Assembly (NCBI GenBank): GCA_035701285.1
Contig: DASSNT010000006.1
Span: forward strand, 22,840-86,839
Reading direction: 5' to 3'
Length of the DNA: 64,000 nucleotides
Origin: DASSBR01 sp035701285
GTDB taxonomy: Bacteria; Pseudomonadota; Gammaproteobacteria; Natronospirales; DASSBR01
Part shown: positions 42,321-51,131 of the stretch, piece by piece
Layout of the letters: each line of letters begins with the position of its first letter
Numbering within the stretch: position 1 is the stretch's first letter
Translations under genes and position numbers: made by a program
Notes under the pieces: generated by a model
Told to the model about the DNA's origin: nothing
Databases searched by the model: none
What the model saw: the letters and a program-made list of their open reading frames with translations, nothing else

Positions 42321-42899
42321 TCAAACAGTCGTTGCGGGCATCCGGTCGCTGAACTCGCTCCGCAGGCGCTGCCATTCGAGCTTCAGCCAGGGGGTGAACT
42401 GATCCGGCGTGGCGGCGATTTCACGGTCGAGTTCGTCCGGCGCGATAAAGCGCGTGGCTTCAATCTCATTGCTGTTGGCACGCACTGCATCGGCCGCCGC
42501 CGTACCGGTATACACCCAGCACAACTCGTGCTCGGCGCCCAGCCCGCCGAAGTCGGCGTGGTATTCAAACTTGAACACGAAATCCAGCGGACAGGTGAAG
42601 CCGAGTTCCTGGTGCAAGCGGCGTTGCGTCGCCTCGTCCATCGTCTCGCCGCGGCGCGGATGACTGCAGCAACTGTTGGCCCAGTAGCCCGGCCACAGGC
42701 GTTTCTCGCGGCCGCGCTGCTGCAGCAGCAGTTCGCCGCGCTCGTTGAAAATGAACAGCGAAAATGCGCGATGCAACCGGCCGTCGCCGTCGTGGCAGGC
42801 GGCCTTGCTGTCGTGTCCGATTTCGCGGTCGTCGGAATCGACGAGAATCAATTCCTCCGACTCGAAAGACACGATTTTGTCGCGGACGACGCTATCCAA
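42321..42899 (-). CDS. idi: Isopentenyl-diphosphate delta-isomerase, type I
   Basis: A 192-residue Nudix-fold isomerase interconverting IPP and DMAPP. Key parts are RLHRAFSLFIFN with metal-binding histidine, the catalytic cysteine in ANSCCSHP (Cys78, matching Cys67 of the E. coli enzyme), and the catalytic glutamate in AEHELCWVY. The proposed start is TTG at 42897-42899, overlapping the previous stop and 6 nt after GGAGG; the ATG ten codons upstream has no ribosome binding site. The enzyme is essential where IPP comes only from mevalonate, which fits this cluster. Confidence 0.93.
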   Translation of the reverse strand: MDSVVRDKIVSFESEELILVDSDDREIGHDSKAACHDGDGRLHRAFSLFIFNERGELLLQQRGREKRLWPGYWANSCCSHPRRGETMDEATQRRLHQELGFTCPLDFVFKFEYHADFGGLGAEHELCWVYTGTAAADAVRANSNEIEATRFIAPDELDREIAATPDQFTPWLKLEWQRLRSEFSDRMPATTV

Positions 42900-45144
42900 T
42901 TTCAACCTCCATCGCCTGGTATCCGGCATTTTGTATGGCGCGAACCACGCGGCCGCGGTCTTCCGGGCACAGCGCGATCATCGAGCCGCCGCCCCCGCCG
43001 CCGGTCAGCTTGGCACCGACCGCGCCGTTGTCGCGCGCGACCTGGATCAGCTCTTCGATTTCCCAACTCGACACCTGCAGCGCGTTCAACTGGCCCTGGC
43101 AGATGTTCATCAGCTCGCCGAGTTGCGTCAGGTCTCGTGCTTCCAGCGCCTTGACGCCCTGCAGCGTCAGCGCGTCGATCTCGTCGAAGATACGGTCGTA
43201 CAGCGGCTGGTTGCGTTCCCAGGCCTGGCGCACGCGCGCGACCATTTTGGCCGTCAGGCTCTCGACGCCGGAGAGGCCGATTACCAGCGGCAGCGGCTCG
43301 GCGAGTTGCAGGTGCTGAACGAGCGGCGGCTCGCCGCGCCGGTACAGCAAGGTCCGGCCATACGTGGCGACCGTGTTGTCGATGCCGGACGGCGTACCGT
43401 GCGCGACCTTCTCGCACTCGTAGGAGAGCTGGCAGATCTCGTCGTCCGACAGGTTCAGCTTACAGTGCCGGTCAAGCGCGCGGATCACGGCGACGGCCAG
43501 CGCCGCCGAGCCGCCGAGGCCCATCGCCCGCGGCACGTTCGGGTACACCTGGATGCGCATCGCGCGATCGGCGATATCGAATTTCTGCAGAATCAGGCTG
43601 AGCGACTGCAGGAACGAGCCCGGATGTTCGTTACCCGGGTTCAGGCGTTGTTCGATACCCCAGCGCGGAATCATAAACGTCGTGCCCTGCTCCGAATCTT
43701 CGACCCGCGCGCGTATCGCCAGCGGCACCGGCGCGGCGATCGCATGGCGGCCGTACACGACCGCGTGCTCGCCGAGCAGAATCGCCTTGCCGTGGCCGGC
43801 GGCGTATTCCTCTTCGCTGACCTGCTTGCGCTTCTTCGCGGCCGGCTTCGGCTGCGACTGCTCGCGCACTTCGGCAACCAGTTCCTGCGCCTTCCAGATC
43901 TTGATTTCGCCGCACTCCAGCAGCCGATCCACGACCGTGTCGAAAATATCGGCCGACGCGCCCGCCGCCATCGCCACGCTGCGCGCATGCAGCGTCATGT
44001 GGCCTTCCTGAATGCCGCTCGTCACCAGCGCACGCAGCGCTGAGAAATTCTGCGCCAGGCCCACCGCCCCCATGATTTCTGCCAGCTCTCGCGCCGACTG
44101 CGCGCCAAGCAGGCGATGATTGACCGCCACGGTCGGATTCGACTGCAGCGGCCCGCCGACCGTGCCGACCTTCATCGGGATTTCGATGCTGCCGACCAGG
44201 TCGCCGTTTTCGTTCTTGTACCAGCGCGTCAGCGACGTGTACGACTTGCCGCGCGCGGCGTACGCGTGCGCCGCCGCTTCAAGCGCGCGCCAATCGTTGC
44301 CGGTCGCGAGCGCCACCGCATCCACGCCGTTCATCACGCCCTTGTTGTGCGTCGCGGCGCGATACGGATCGACGATTGCCAGATCGTTCGCCAGGATAAT
44401 GCCGTCGCGCACCTCCTCGCCGTCGTAGCCCTTGCCGGCCAGCAGCTTCGTCGGCACCACCGCCTTGGCCCAGACCAGCGCGCGGTCGGTCAGGTTCGAC
44501 AGAATGCGCAGAAACACCTTGCCGCCGGTAATCGCCTCGACCAACGGGGCGACACCCTCGCACATCGTGTTGACGAGGTTCGCGCCCATCGCGTCGCAGG
44601 TATTGACCAGCAGATGCACGACCACCATGTCGCGGCTGCCGTCCGACGACGGGTGAATCATCACCTCGACGTCCTGTGCGCCGCCGCCGCGGGCGACCAT
44701 CTTCGGATGCAGGCTGTTGGCGAGGTTGATCAGTTCCTCTTTGCGCTGCAGCAGCGCCGCCTGCGCCTTGGTGGAATGGGCGACGTCGACGACCTGGATC
44801 TGGCCGATCAGAATCGGATCGGTGCTTTCGGTACTGAACCCGCCAGCATTGCGCATCAGCTTGGCGGCCGAACTCAGCGCCGCGACGATCGACGGCTCCT
44901 CGACCACCAGCGGCACAACATAATCCTTGCCGTTGATCAGGAAATTAAGCCCCAGGCCGACCGGCAGCCCCATCACGCCGATGACGTTTTCGATCATCTT
45001 GTCGGCGCGCTGAATGTTCAGCGTGTGCTCGCCGCTGACCAGCGCCTGGTAGTCTTCCTTCGACAGCAGTCCGCGCTCACGCACCAGCCGCACCCGCTCG
45101 GGCACCGACAGCTTGTAGAAACCGGGCATGCGTGATTGGTCCAT
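42892..45144 (-). CDS. HMG-CoA reductase-mevalonate kinase fusion
   Basis: A single 750-residue frame encodes two successive enzymes. Residues 1-430 are a class II HMG-CoA reductase: Glu83 in VVEEPSIVAAL, NTCDAMGANLVNT (181-193), Lys268 in HNKGVMNG, Asp284 in TGNDWRAL and the catalytic His386 in TLHARSVA. A lysine-rich linker follows (about 430-445, PKPAAKKRKQ). Residues 449-750 are a GHMP mevalonate kinase: GHGKAILLGEHAVVYG (450-465), GLGGSAALAVA (542-552), catalytic Asp589 in SGIDNT and GAKLTGGGGGGSMIAL (710-725). All catalytic residues of both domains seem intact, so it should convert HMG-CoA to phosphomevalonate. AAGGAG supports the ATG. The same-frame fusion has no visible frameshift. 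Confidence 0.93.
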   Translation of the reverse strand: MDQSRMPGFYKLSVPERVRLVRERGLLSKEDYQALVSGEHTLNIQRADKMIENVIGVMGLPVGLGLNFLINGKDYVVPLVVEEPSIVAALSSAAKLMRNAGGFSTESTDPILIGQIQVVDVAHSTKAQAALLQRKEELINLANSLHPKMVARGGGAQDVEVMIHPSSDGSRDMVVVHLLVNTCDAMGANLVNTMCEGVAPLVEAITGGKVFLRILSNLTDRALVWAKAVVPTKLLAGKGYDGEEVRDGIILANDLAIVDPYRAATHNKGVMNGVDAVALATGNDWRALEAAAHAYAARGKSYTSLTRWYKNENGDLVGSIEIPMKVGTVGGPLQSNPTVAVNHRLLGAQSARELAEIMGAVGLAQNFSALRALVTSGIQEGHMTLHARSVAMAAGASADIFDTVVDRLLECGEIKIWKAQELVAEVREQSQPKPAAKKRKQVSEEEYAAGHGKAILLGEHAVVYGRHAIAAPVPLAIRARVEDSEQGTTFMIPRWGIEQRLNPGNEHPGSFLQSLSLILQKFDIADRAMRIQVYPNVPRAMGLGGSAALAVAVIRALDRHCKLNLSDDEICQLSYECEKVAHGTPSGIDNTVATYGRTLLYRRGEPPLVQHLQLAEPLPLVIGLSGVESLTAKMVARVRQAWERNQPLYDRIFDEIDALTLQGVKALEARDLTQLGELMNICQGQLNALQVSSWEIEELIQVARDNGAVGAKLTGGGGGGSMIALCPEDRGRVVRAIQNAGYQAMEVEIG

Positions 45145-45158
45145 CGTGGGTTCTCCTT

Positions 45159-46190
45159 TTAATCGGCGCGCAGGCCGCGTGAGTCCTGCATCAGGTCGAG
45201 CGCCTGAAATCCCGCCTCGGCAAGCTGCCGACGGAAAAAGGCCAGCCGATCGGGATCGGTTGCGAACGCGATGCCGATATCGCCGCCGCCGGCACCGCAG
45301 GTTTTATAAGTTACACCGCAGTCGGCGGCTATGCTGCTTATTTTAACGTGTTCCGGCGTGATTATCCCGGCGCCGCTGGCGCGGCCGAGTTCGGCCAGTC
45401 CGGCGGCATAAGCCTGCGCCGTGTCCATAAAGGCGGCAGCGTCATCATCGCGCGCCGCGGACGCGCCCGCAGCGGCGCAGGAAGTGAGGTGCTCCATCAA
45501 TGCCGCGTAGTCCACCGGCGCCCGCTCGCGCCAGCCGGCCACGCGCCCGAGGAAGGCACCGGTCGATGCCGATTGCCCCGACCAGACGCAGGCGACTTCG
45601 AGGCCGGCCGGCAGGCGCAACGACTCGATCCGCGGCCGGCCTTCATCGAGCCGGTACTCGATGACGCCGCCGTGCAGGCTGGCGGCAATGTCGAGGCCGC
45701 TACCACGTCCGTCCTGCACCTGGCGATGGATGTTGATCAGCGACTCTGCTTGTGGAACAGGGGTGCGTGACAGGACTCGAACCGCGCCCGCCAGCGCCAC
45801 CGTCAGCGCGGCGCTTGAACCCAGGCCCAGCTTGCTGCCGCCGGGGCCGGTGAAGAAGGCATCGGTATCCAGCGAGGCGCGAAACGGCGGCAGCGGCGCC
45901 TCGGTGGCCTGCGCCGCAATCACGGCGCCGGCGAGCTGCAGTTTCTCTGCATCAGCGGCATCGAGATCAGGCCAGTTGATGCGGTCGTTGGCGAGCCGGC
46001 CGCGCGCATTACGAATATCCAGGCTCGGCGCGTCGATCACGTAGTCGCCGTCAGGATTGTCAGTCAGCGTCACCCGCGCGCGGCGGTTTACCGCCATCAC
46101 CAGCGCGGGCGCGCCCTCAAGTACCGCGTACTCGCCCAGTAGAACCAGCTTGCCCGGAGCTGACGTGAGAATATTTTGATCGCCCCTCAC
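45159..46190 (-). CDS. Phosphomevalonate kinase (GHMP family)
   Basis: A 343-residue GHMP kinase phosphorylating mevalonate 5-phosphate. Motifs are APGKLVLLGEYAVLEG (11-26), KLGLGSSAALTVAL (120-133) and GRGSGLDIAAS (161-171); the last block is typical of phosphomevalonate rather than mevalonate kinases. A C-terminal GAGGGDIGIAF forms motif 3. The only start before the first motif is GTG at 46188-46190, lying inside a CT-rich repeat that also provides GA-rich sequence acting as ribosome binding site. It is 14 bp upstream of the fusion gene. Confidence 0.88.
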   Translation of the reverse strand: MRGDQNILTSAPGKLVLLGEYAVLEGAPALVMAVNRRARVTLTDNPDGDYVIDAPSLDIRNARGRLANDRINWPDLDAADAEKLQLAGAVIAAQATEAPLPPFRASLDTDAFFTGPGGSKLGLGSSAALTVALAGAVRVLSRTPVPQAESLINIHRQVQDGRGSGLDIAASLHGGVIEYRLDEGRPRIESLRLPAGLEVACVWSGQSASTGAFLGRVAGWRERAPVDYAALMEHLTSCAAAGASAARDDDAAAFMDTAQAYAAGLAELGRASGAGIITPEHVKISSIAADCGVTYKTCGAGGGDIGIAFATDPDRLAFFRRQLAEAGFQALDLMQDSRGLRAD

Positions 46191-46222
46191 CCTAGCCCTC
46201 TCCCCCTGCGGGGAAGAGGGAA
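46184..46222. repeat. CT-rich dispersed repeat spanning the mvaD-phosphomevalonate kinase junction
   Basis: CCCTCACCCTAGCCCTCTCC and the inverted part GGGGAAGAGGG read as a copy of the repeat seen at 49077-49167 and, interrupted, at 33325-33410. Here it encodes the last residues and stop of mvaD and the start codon of the next gene. Confidence 0.75.
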
Positions 46223-47229
46223 TCGGGAGGCTCGATCGTGCGCGCGCCCTTGCCCAGGGCGCTGGTCATCACGTCTTCGACACCCGGCACGTCGGCCAGC
46301 GCGGTGGCCACGCGCTCTGCATCGCCGGGCAGGCAGATGGCCTTCACCTGCGGCCCGGCGTCGACGGTAAAAAAAACGCCCAGGCCGTCCTGCTCGCGCA
46401 ATGCGCGCACCCGATGGACGCACTCGACGGTTGCGCCGGTCCAGTACAGCAGTCCCGGCCGTGCCGCCAGCGCGAGGCCATGCATTTTCAGGCAGCTGTA
46501 TTCGCTCAAAGCCGCCAGCGCCTCGAAATCCCGCGCCAGCACCGTTTGGCGTGCGGCGGCGAGATCATCCGGCGCGGTGGCCACCCACTCACGGTAAAAC
46601 GGCGACGTACGCCGCGTCTGCTCCATACCGTCAGTCGAGCCGATGCTCTTGGCGCGCCGCGACGTCACCGCCACCACCACCGTCAGCGGCCAGTCGGCCG
46701 CGGACAGAATTGGCTGCGCATACGCGTCCTCGCCGTCGTCGCGTTCGCCGATGGCCATTTCCACGAAGCCGCCGAAAATTGAACGCGCCGCCGACCCGGA
46801 ACCGCGCCGCGCCAGAATCGACAACTCGCGCTCGTCGAGTTGCAGATCGAGTGCCGCGGCGGCCGCGCGCACCAGCGCCGCAAAGCCGGATGCCGACGAG
46901 GCCAGGCCCGCGCCGGTCGGGAAGTTGTTTCGGCTGTCGATATGCGCGCGCCAGTCGACGCCGGCGCGGGCGCGCAAGAGGTCGAGGCAGGCGGAGACGC
47001 GCGCGGTCTCGGCCGGATTTTCCGCGTCGTTCAGGCGGAGTTCATCGCGCTCGTACGCCTCGTCGAATTCGACGCGGGTGCGGGTCCAGAGGGAATCCAG
47101 CGTTATCGATAAGGAACCTACCGCCGGTAGATTCAAGTCAATGTCGCGCTTGCCCCAGTACTTGATCAGCGCGATGTTGGGTTGCGCTTGCGCGGCGGCT
47201 ATCAATGAGCTTGATGTTCGTTTATCCAC
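46192..47229 (-). CDS. mvaD: Diphosphomevalonate decarboxylase
   Basis: A 345-residue GHMP-fold enzyme producing IPP from mevalonate diphosphate with ATP. PNIALIKYWGK (17-27), GLASSASGFAALVRAA and ARRGSGSAARSIFGGFVE are the family signatures. The GTG at 47227-47229 is proposed because GAGG lies 4 nt upstream and because further extension would run into a palindromic repeat at 47256-47334. The final residues, DSLFPAGGEG, come from the CT-rich repeat. With idi and the two kinases it completes the lower mevalonate pathway. Confidence 0.92.
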   Translation of the reverse strand: MDKRTSSSLIAAAQAQPNIALIKYWGKRDIDLNLPAVGSLSITLDSLWTRTRVEFDEAYERDELRLNDAENPAETARVSACLDLLRARAGVDWRAHIDSRNNFPTGAGLASSASGFAALVRAAAAALDLQLDERELSILARRGSGSAARSIFGGFVEMAIGERDDGEDAYAQPILSAADWPLTVVVAVTSRRAKSIGSTDGMEQTRRTSPFYREWVATAPDDLAAARQTVLARDFEALAALSEYSCLKMHGLALAARPGLLYWTGATVECVHRVRALREQDGLGVFFTVDAGPQVKAICLPGDAERVATALADVPGVEDVMTSALGKGARTIEPPDSLFPAGGEG

Positions 47230-47255
47230 AACGCCTCGTGGTATTGCCTGATTCA

Positions 47256-47334
47256 ATGTAGGCCGGGATAAGCGAAGCGTTCCCGGCAACCCCAAGATGC
47301 CGGCAACGCCCTGCGGGCTTATGCCGGCCTACAT
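47256..47334. repeat. REP-like palindromic element, copy A
   Basis: The ends ATGTAGGCCGG and CCGGCCTACAT are inverted, with an inner GATAAGCGAAGCGTTCCCGG and GCCGGCAACGCCCTGCGGGC. The same element is at 53371-53443 in opposite orientation and begins again at 63940. It separates hpnA from mvaD within the cluster. Confidence 0.85.
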
Positions 47335-47343
47335 CTAGTGGCT

Positions 47344-48336
47344 TTAAAAGTATCCATTCCCTCGAAACCATTGCACGGCATCCGCAAAGGCTTCGTTTAC
47401 CGGCCGCGGCTGATACCCCAGTTCCCGATCGGCTCGGGCATGCGAGAAGAACATTTTCTTTTTTGCCAGCTTGGCGCCCGCGACCGTCAGCGATGGGGCG
47501 CGACCGGAAATTTGCGCGAAGCCTTCGGCCAGATAGGCCACCGGCATGACGACATTGTGCGGCAATCGCAGGCTTGGCGGTTTGCGCTGCGCGACCTCGC
47601 TCACGGCGGCCAGTATCTCCTGCAGCGTCATATTTTCGCCGCCCAGAATATAGCGGCGGCCGCGCGTACCGTGCTCGTAGGCTTTCAAATGCCCGTCGGC
47701 CACATCATCCACATGGACGACGTTGAGGCCGGTATCGACATACGCCGGCATCCGCCCGCGCGCCGCATCGAGAATCAACCGCCCGGTGGGCGTCGGTTTG
47801 ATATCACGCGGCCCGACCGGGGCCGACGGATTGACGGTAACCACGTTCAGCCCTTCCTTCTCCGCGAGCTTGCGCACCTTTTGCTCGGCGAGAAACTTGG
47901 ATCGCTTGTAGTGCCCGATCATGTCCGCCGCGGCGACCGGCGTGTCTTCGTCAGCCGGCGAGCCATCCGCATGCAGGCCCAGCGTTGCAACGCTGCTCGT
48001 GTAGACGATGCGGCCGACGCCGGCGCGGGCGGCCGCGAGGATGGCGTTACGGCTGCCGCGCAGATTGCTCGCGTAGATTTCGTGCGGGCGGCGCGCCCAC
48101 AGCCGGTAGTCGGCGGCCACATGAAACAGGCCGTCGCATCCTTTGAGCGCGCGTTCCAGCGAGTCCGGCGCGCGCAAGTCGCCGACCATCAGCTCGACGT
48201 CGAGCCCGCGCAGATTGTCCAGCCGGCTCGACTCGCGCACGAGCGCGCGCACGTTATAGCCGGCGTCAAGCAGCCGCCGCGCAACCGCGGACCCCACGAA
48301 CCCGGTCGCGCCTGTCACCAATACTGTTTCCGTCAT
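47344..48336 (-). CDS. hpnA: Hopanoid-associated sugar epimerase/NAD-dependent reductase HpnA
   Basis: A 330-residue extended SDR protein. The dinucleotide motif is GATGFVG (9-15), and the catalytic pair is in GHYKRSK; VNPSAPVGPRDIKPTPTG is typical of HpnA. HpnA genes go with hpn clusters, but the reaction is unproven. The ATG at 48334-48336 overlaps the hpnG stop as ATGA; the open frame further upstream is a shadow of hpnG. Confidence 0.93.
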   Translation of the reverse strand: MTETVLVTGATGFVGSAVARRLLDAGYNVRALVRESSRLDNLRGLDVELMVGDLRAPDSLERALKGCDGLFHVAADYRLWARRPHEIYASNLRGSRNAILAAARAGVGRIVYTSSVATLGLHADGSPADEDTPVAAADMIGHYKRSKFLAEQKVRKLAEKEGLNVVTVNPSAPVGPRDIKPTPTGRLILDAARGRMPAYVDTGLNVVHVDDVADGHLKAYEHGTRGRRYILGGENMTLQEILAAVSEVAQRKPPSLRLPHNVVMPVAYLAEGFAQISGRAPSLTVAGAKLAKKKMFFSHARADRELGYQPRPVNEAFADAVQWFRGNGYF

Positions 48337-49025
48337 GGGGCGCCAGTATAACCGGCTATAGCAGGTAGTGCTGCCGCCGCCAGTTGCAGCGCAGCCAGGG
48401 CCGCGGCGAAATCCCCGCGCAGCGCCGCGGCCGCTCGCCAGGTCGGCAAACCGCCGCGAATCATGCCGGGCAGACCCCGCGGCCGGAATCGTCCCTCGGC
48501 GTCGATCAGGCCCAACAGCGCCGTCGGCAAAGCGCGATCGGCCGGATCGCAAACCGCCTTGATGGCGAGAAACGGGATGCCGGCGCGCGCCGCCGCTGCC
48601 GCCACCGCGCCGCACTCCATATCGACAGCCGCCATCGCCTGCTCCGCCAGCGCCCGCTTCTCGTCGACCGACGCCACCGGCAGCCGGCTCGACCAGAGGG
48701 TGCCCGACGTCACCGGCGCGCCCGCGGCCAGTTCGCGGGTAGCGCAGGCCAGCCAGCCGGGATCGGCCACGGCCGTCTCCCCGCTCCCGGTCGCGATTTT
48801 ATCGGGGATCATGATGTCGCCGGGCCGGAGCGTCGGCGACAGGCCACCGGCGGTCCCCCAACTCAGAAGGGCCCGGGCGCCGCGGGCGATCAGCCGGTCG
48901 GCGGCCGCCGCAGCGCGCGCTGGACCCATGCCGGAGATGGTGACGGAGGCGCCGGCAGCCGTGAAATTATCGCCAGCGTGGCCGCGCGCGGCGCCAAGGC
49001 TTCTCGCCTCGGCGGGTAACGCCAC
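48333..49025 (-). CDS. hpnG: Adenosylhopane nucleosidase/phosphorylase HpnG
   Basis: A 230-residue purine nucleoside phosphorylase-fold protein that removes adenine from adenosylhopane to give ribosylhopane. SWGTAGGLSPTLRPGDIMIPD and the AAVDMECGAVAAAAARAGIP block with catalytic glutamate are visible, then IKAVCDPADRALP. The first usable start is GTG at 49023-49025; no ATG precedes it in frame. Its product follows directly from the HpnH reaction. Confidence 0.9.
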   Translation of the reverse strand: MALPAEARSLGAARGHAGDNFTAAGASVTISGMGPARAAAAADRLIARGARALLSWGTAGGLSPTLRPGDIMIPDKIATGSGETAVADPGWLACATRELAAGAPVTSGTLWSSRLPVASVDEKRALAEQAMAAVDMECGAVAAAAARAGIPFLAIKAVCDPADRALPTALLGLIDAEGRFRPRGLPGMIRGGLPTWRAAAALRGDFAAALAALQLAAAALPAIAGYTGAP

Positions 49026-49076
49026 GATTATGCCGAGGTGGTTTGGAATCGTAATGACCCGGTTGCGCGACCTGCT

Positions 49077-49167
49077 CCCTCTTGCCCCTTCTCCTCCAGG
49101 GAGAAGGCTGGGATGAGGGAGAGTCGATTTATCCCCTCACCCTGCCCTCTCCCTGAGGGAGAGGGTA
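49077..49167. repeat. Pair of CT/GA-rich repeats at the shc-hpnG junction
   Basis: Two neighbouring copies of the CT-rich dispersed repeat: 49077-49123, with CTCCAGGGAG at its centre, and 49133-49167, with CTCCCTGAGGGAG. The second is read as the C-terminal codons of shc. Confidence 0.75.
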
Positions 49168-51111
49168 AGAATATCTCGCAATCTCGTTCCGGTACCGCGC
49201 CAGCGCCAGGTACGGAAAATAGTGGCTGTAGCCGTGGTATTTCAGGTAGAACACGCGCGGGAAGCCCGGCGCGTTGAAGCCCGGATCGACCCACCCGCCG
49301 TCGCGCTGGGTGCGCAGCAGATAGGCTACCCCGTGCTTCACCGCGTCGCTATCGGCCTCACCGGCCGCCATCAATCCCATCAGCGCCCAGGCGGTCTGCG
49401 CGGCACTGCCGCGGGTGCCCCGGCCGGCCTGGTCGGGCTCGAAATAGGTGTCGTTGGTTTCACCCCAGCTGCCGTCGTCGCGCTGGCAGCGTTTCAGCCA
49501 GTCCACCGCACGGCGGATGCCCGCCGCCGCCGGATCGACGCCCGCCGCCTCCAGCGCGATCAGCACCGACCAGGTGCCGTAAATATAGTTGGTGCCCCAG
49601 CGGCCGAACCACGCGCCGCTGCTGGTCTGGTTGCGGAACAGGTAGTTCAGTACGCGCTCGCGCGCCGCCTTGTCGACCGGCCGGTCGAGCTTCGCGAGCA
49701 GTGTCAGCACCCGGCCGGTGACATCTTCCGTCGGCGGGTCAAGCAACGCACCATGATCCGCGAACGGAATTTCGTTCAGGTAGTAATTGTCGTTGTCCGC
49801 ATCGAACGCCGCGAAACCGCCGTTGCGCGACTGCATACCGACCAGCCAGTCGGCGGCGCGACGGATCGACTCGGCATAAAGGTCGCGATCGGCAGCCTGG
49901 TGCATCGCCCACGCAACCACGGCGGTATCGTCGAGATCGGGATAGGCATCGTTGCGGAACTGGAACGCCCAGCCGCCGCCCGGCAAGTGCGGGTGCGTTT
50001 CGCGCCAGTCGCCGTATTCTTCGAGCAGCTGCCTGTCCTGCAGCCAGTCAAGCGCCTGCGTCAGCGCCGGCAACGGCTTGCCCTGCATGTCCTCCTGCAA
50101 TGCCACCGCTGTCCAGCCGGTATCCCAGACCGGCGACACGCACGGCTGGCAGTACGCTTCATCTTCGCGAATGACCAGCAGGTCGCGGATTGCCTGCCGC
50201 GTCTCCTGCTGCGACGGATGATCCGGCCCATACCCCAGCAGCAACAGCGCCTCGTAGGCATTGACGATCGCCGGGAAAATCGCGCCCAGGCCGCCGACGC
50301 CGTTCAGGCGCGGCACGATCCATTCCTCGGCGCGCTTGAGCGCGCGGCGGCGCAGGAATAGCGGGATCAGCGGCTCGAACGAGCGGCCGATCTTGTCGAG
50401 CACCAGGAACACCCGACCCAGCATCGAGCGCACCGGGAAGTAATGCTTTTCCTGTTCCGGCGGCGTCGTGAACAGCTCGCGGACATGAACGTCGTCCGGA
50501 TTCACCGCCTGTGCCTTCAGGCTGCACAGCACCGCGAGCGGCGTCATGACGGTGCGCGACCAGTACGACACCTTGAGCAGATGAAACGGGAACCAGCGCG
50601 GCAGCAGCATGAACTCGATCGGAATGAACGGCACCGCGCGCCACGGCACGTCGCCGAACATGGCCAGCGCGATGCGAGTGAAGACGTTCGACTTCGCCGC
50701 CCCGCCCCGCGCCAGAATTGCCTCGCGCGCCCGCTTCATGTGCGGGGCGTCGACGTCGTCGCCGACCATCTTCAGCGCAAAGTAGGCTTTGACGCTGCAA
50801 CTGATATCAAGGTCGCCGCCGCTGTAGAGCGGCCAGCCGCCGTCGCTGCCCTGGCAGCGGCGCAGATACACGGCAAGCTTCGTTTCCAGTTCCGGTTCGC
50901 GCTCACCCAGGTAGCGCAGCATCAAAATATATTCGGCCGGAATGGTGCAGTCGGCTTCCAGTTCATAGCACCAATAGCCGCTCGGATCCTGCCGCGCGAG
51001 TATCGCCTCGCGCGCCGCCGCGACCGCGGCGCTGACTCTGGCTGCCGATACGGCGGCCGAAACTTGTTGTTGTATGGCAGCTTCTTCGCCGCCTTGTGCT
51101 GTGTCGTACAT
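49129..51111 (-). CDS. shc: Squalene-hopene cyclase
   Basis: A 660-residue class II triterpene cyclase converting squalene to hopene or hopanol at the membrane. The protonating motif DXDDT is at 392-396 (DLDDT in AYPDLDDTAVV). QW-type repeats are seen, such as QGSDGGWPLYSGG (87-99), GMQSRNGGFAAFD, TSSGAWFGRWG and QRDDGSWGE. The ATG at 51109-51111 is used because the longer frame overlaps the squalene synthase gene. The last eleven residues, PLPQGEGRVRG, are encoded by a CT-rich repeat and are probably not part of the ancestral protein. Confidence 0.96.
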   Translation of the reverse strand: MYDTAQGGEEAAIQQQVSAAVSAARVSAAVAAAREAILARQDPSGYWCYELEADCTIPAEYILMLRYLGEREPELETKLAVYLRRCQGSDGGWPLYSGGDLDISCSVKAYFALKMVGDDVDAPHMKRAREAILARGGAAKSNVFTRIALAMFGDVPWRAVPFIPIEFMLLPRWFPFHLLKVSYWSRTVMTPLAVLCSLKAQAVNPDDVHVRELFTTPPEQEKHYFPVRSMLGRVFLVLDKIGRSFEPLIPLFLRRRALKRAEEWIVPRLNGVGGLGAIFPAIVNAYEALLLLGYGPDHPSQQETRQAIRDLLVIREDEAYCQPCVSPVWDTGWTAVALQEDMQGKPLPALTQALDWLQDRQLLEEYGDWRETHPHLPGGGWAFQFRNDAYPDLDDTAVVAWAMHQAADRDLYAESIRRAADWLVGMQSRNGGFAAFDADNDNYYLNEIPFADHGALLDPPTEDVTGRVLTLLAKLDRPVDKAARERVLNYLFRNQTSSGAWFGRWGTNYIYGTWSVLIALEAAGVDPAAAGIRRAVDWLKRCQRDDGSWGETNDTYFEPDQAGRGTRGSAAQTAWALMGLMAAGEADSDAVKHGVAYLLRTQRDGGWVDPGFNAPGFPRVFYLKYHGYSHYFPYLALARYRNEIARYSYPLPQGEGRVRG

Positions 51112-51131
51112 AGTCCCTGTTGTTGACACTA

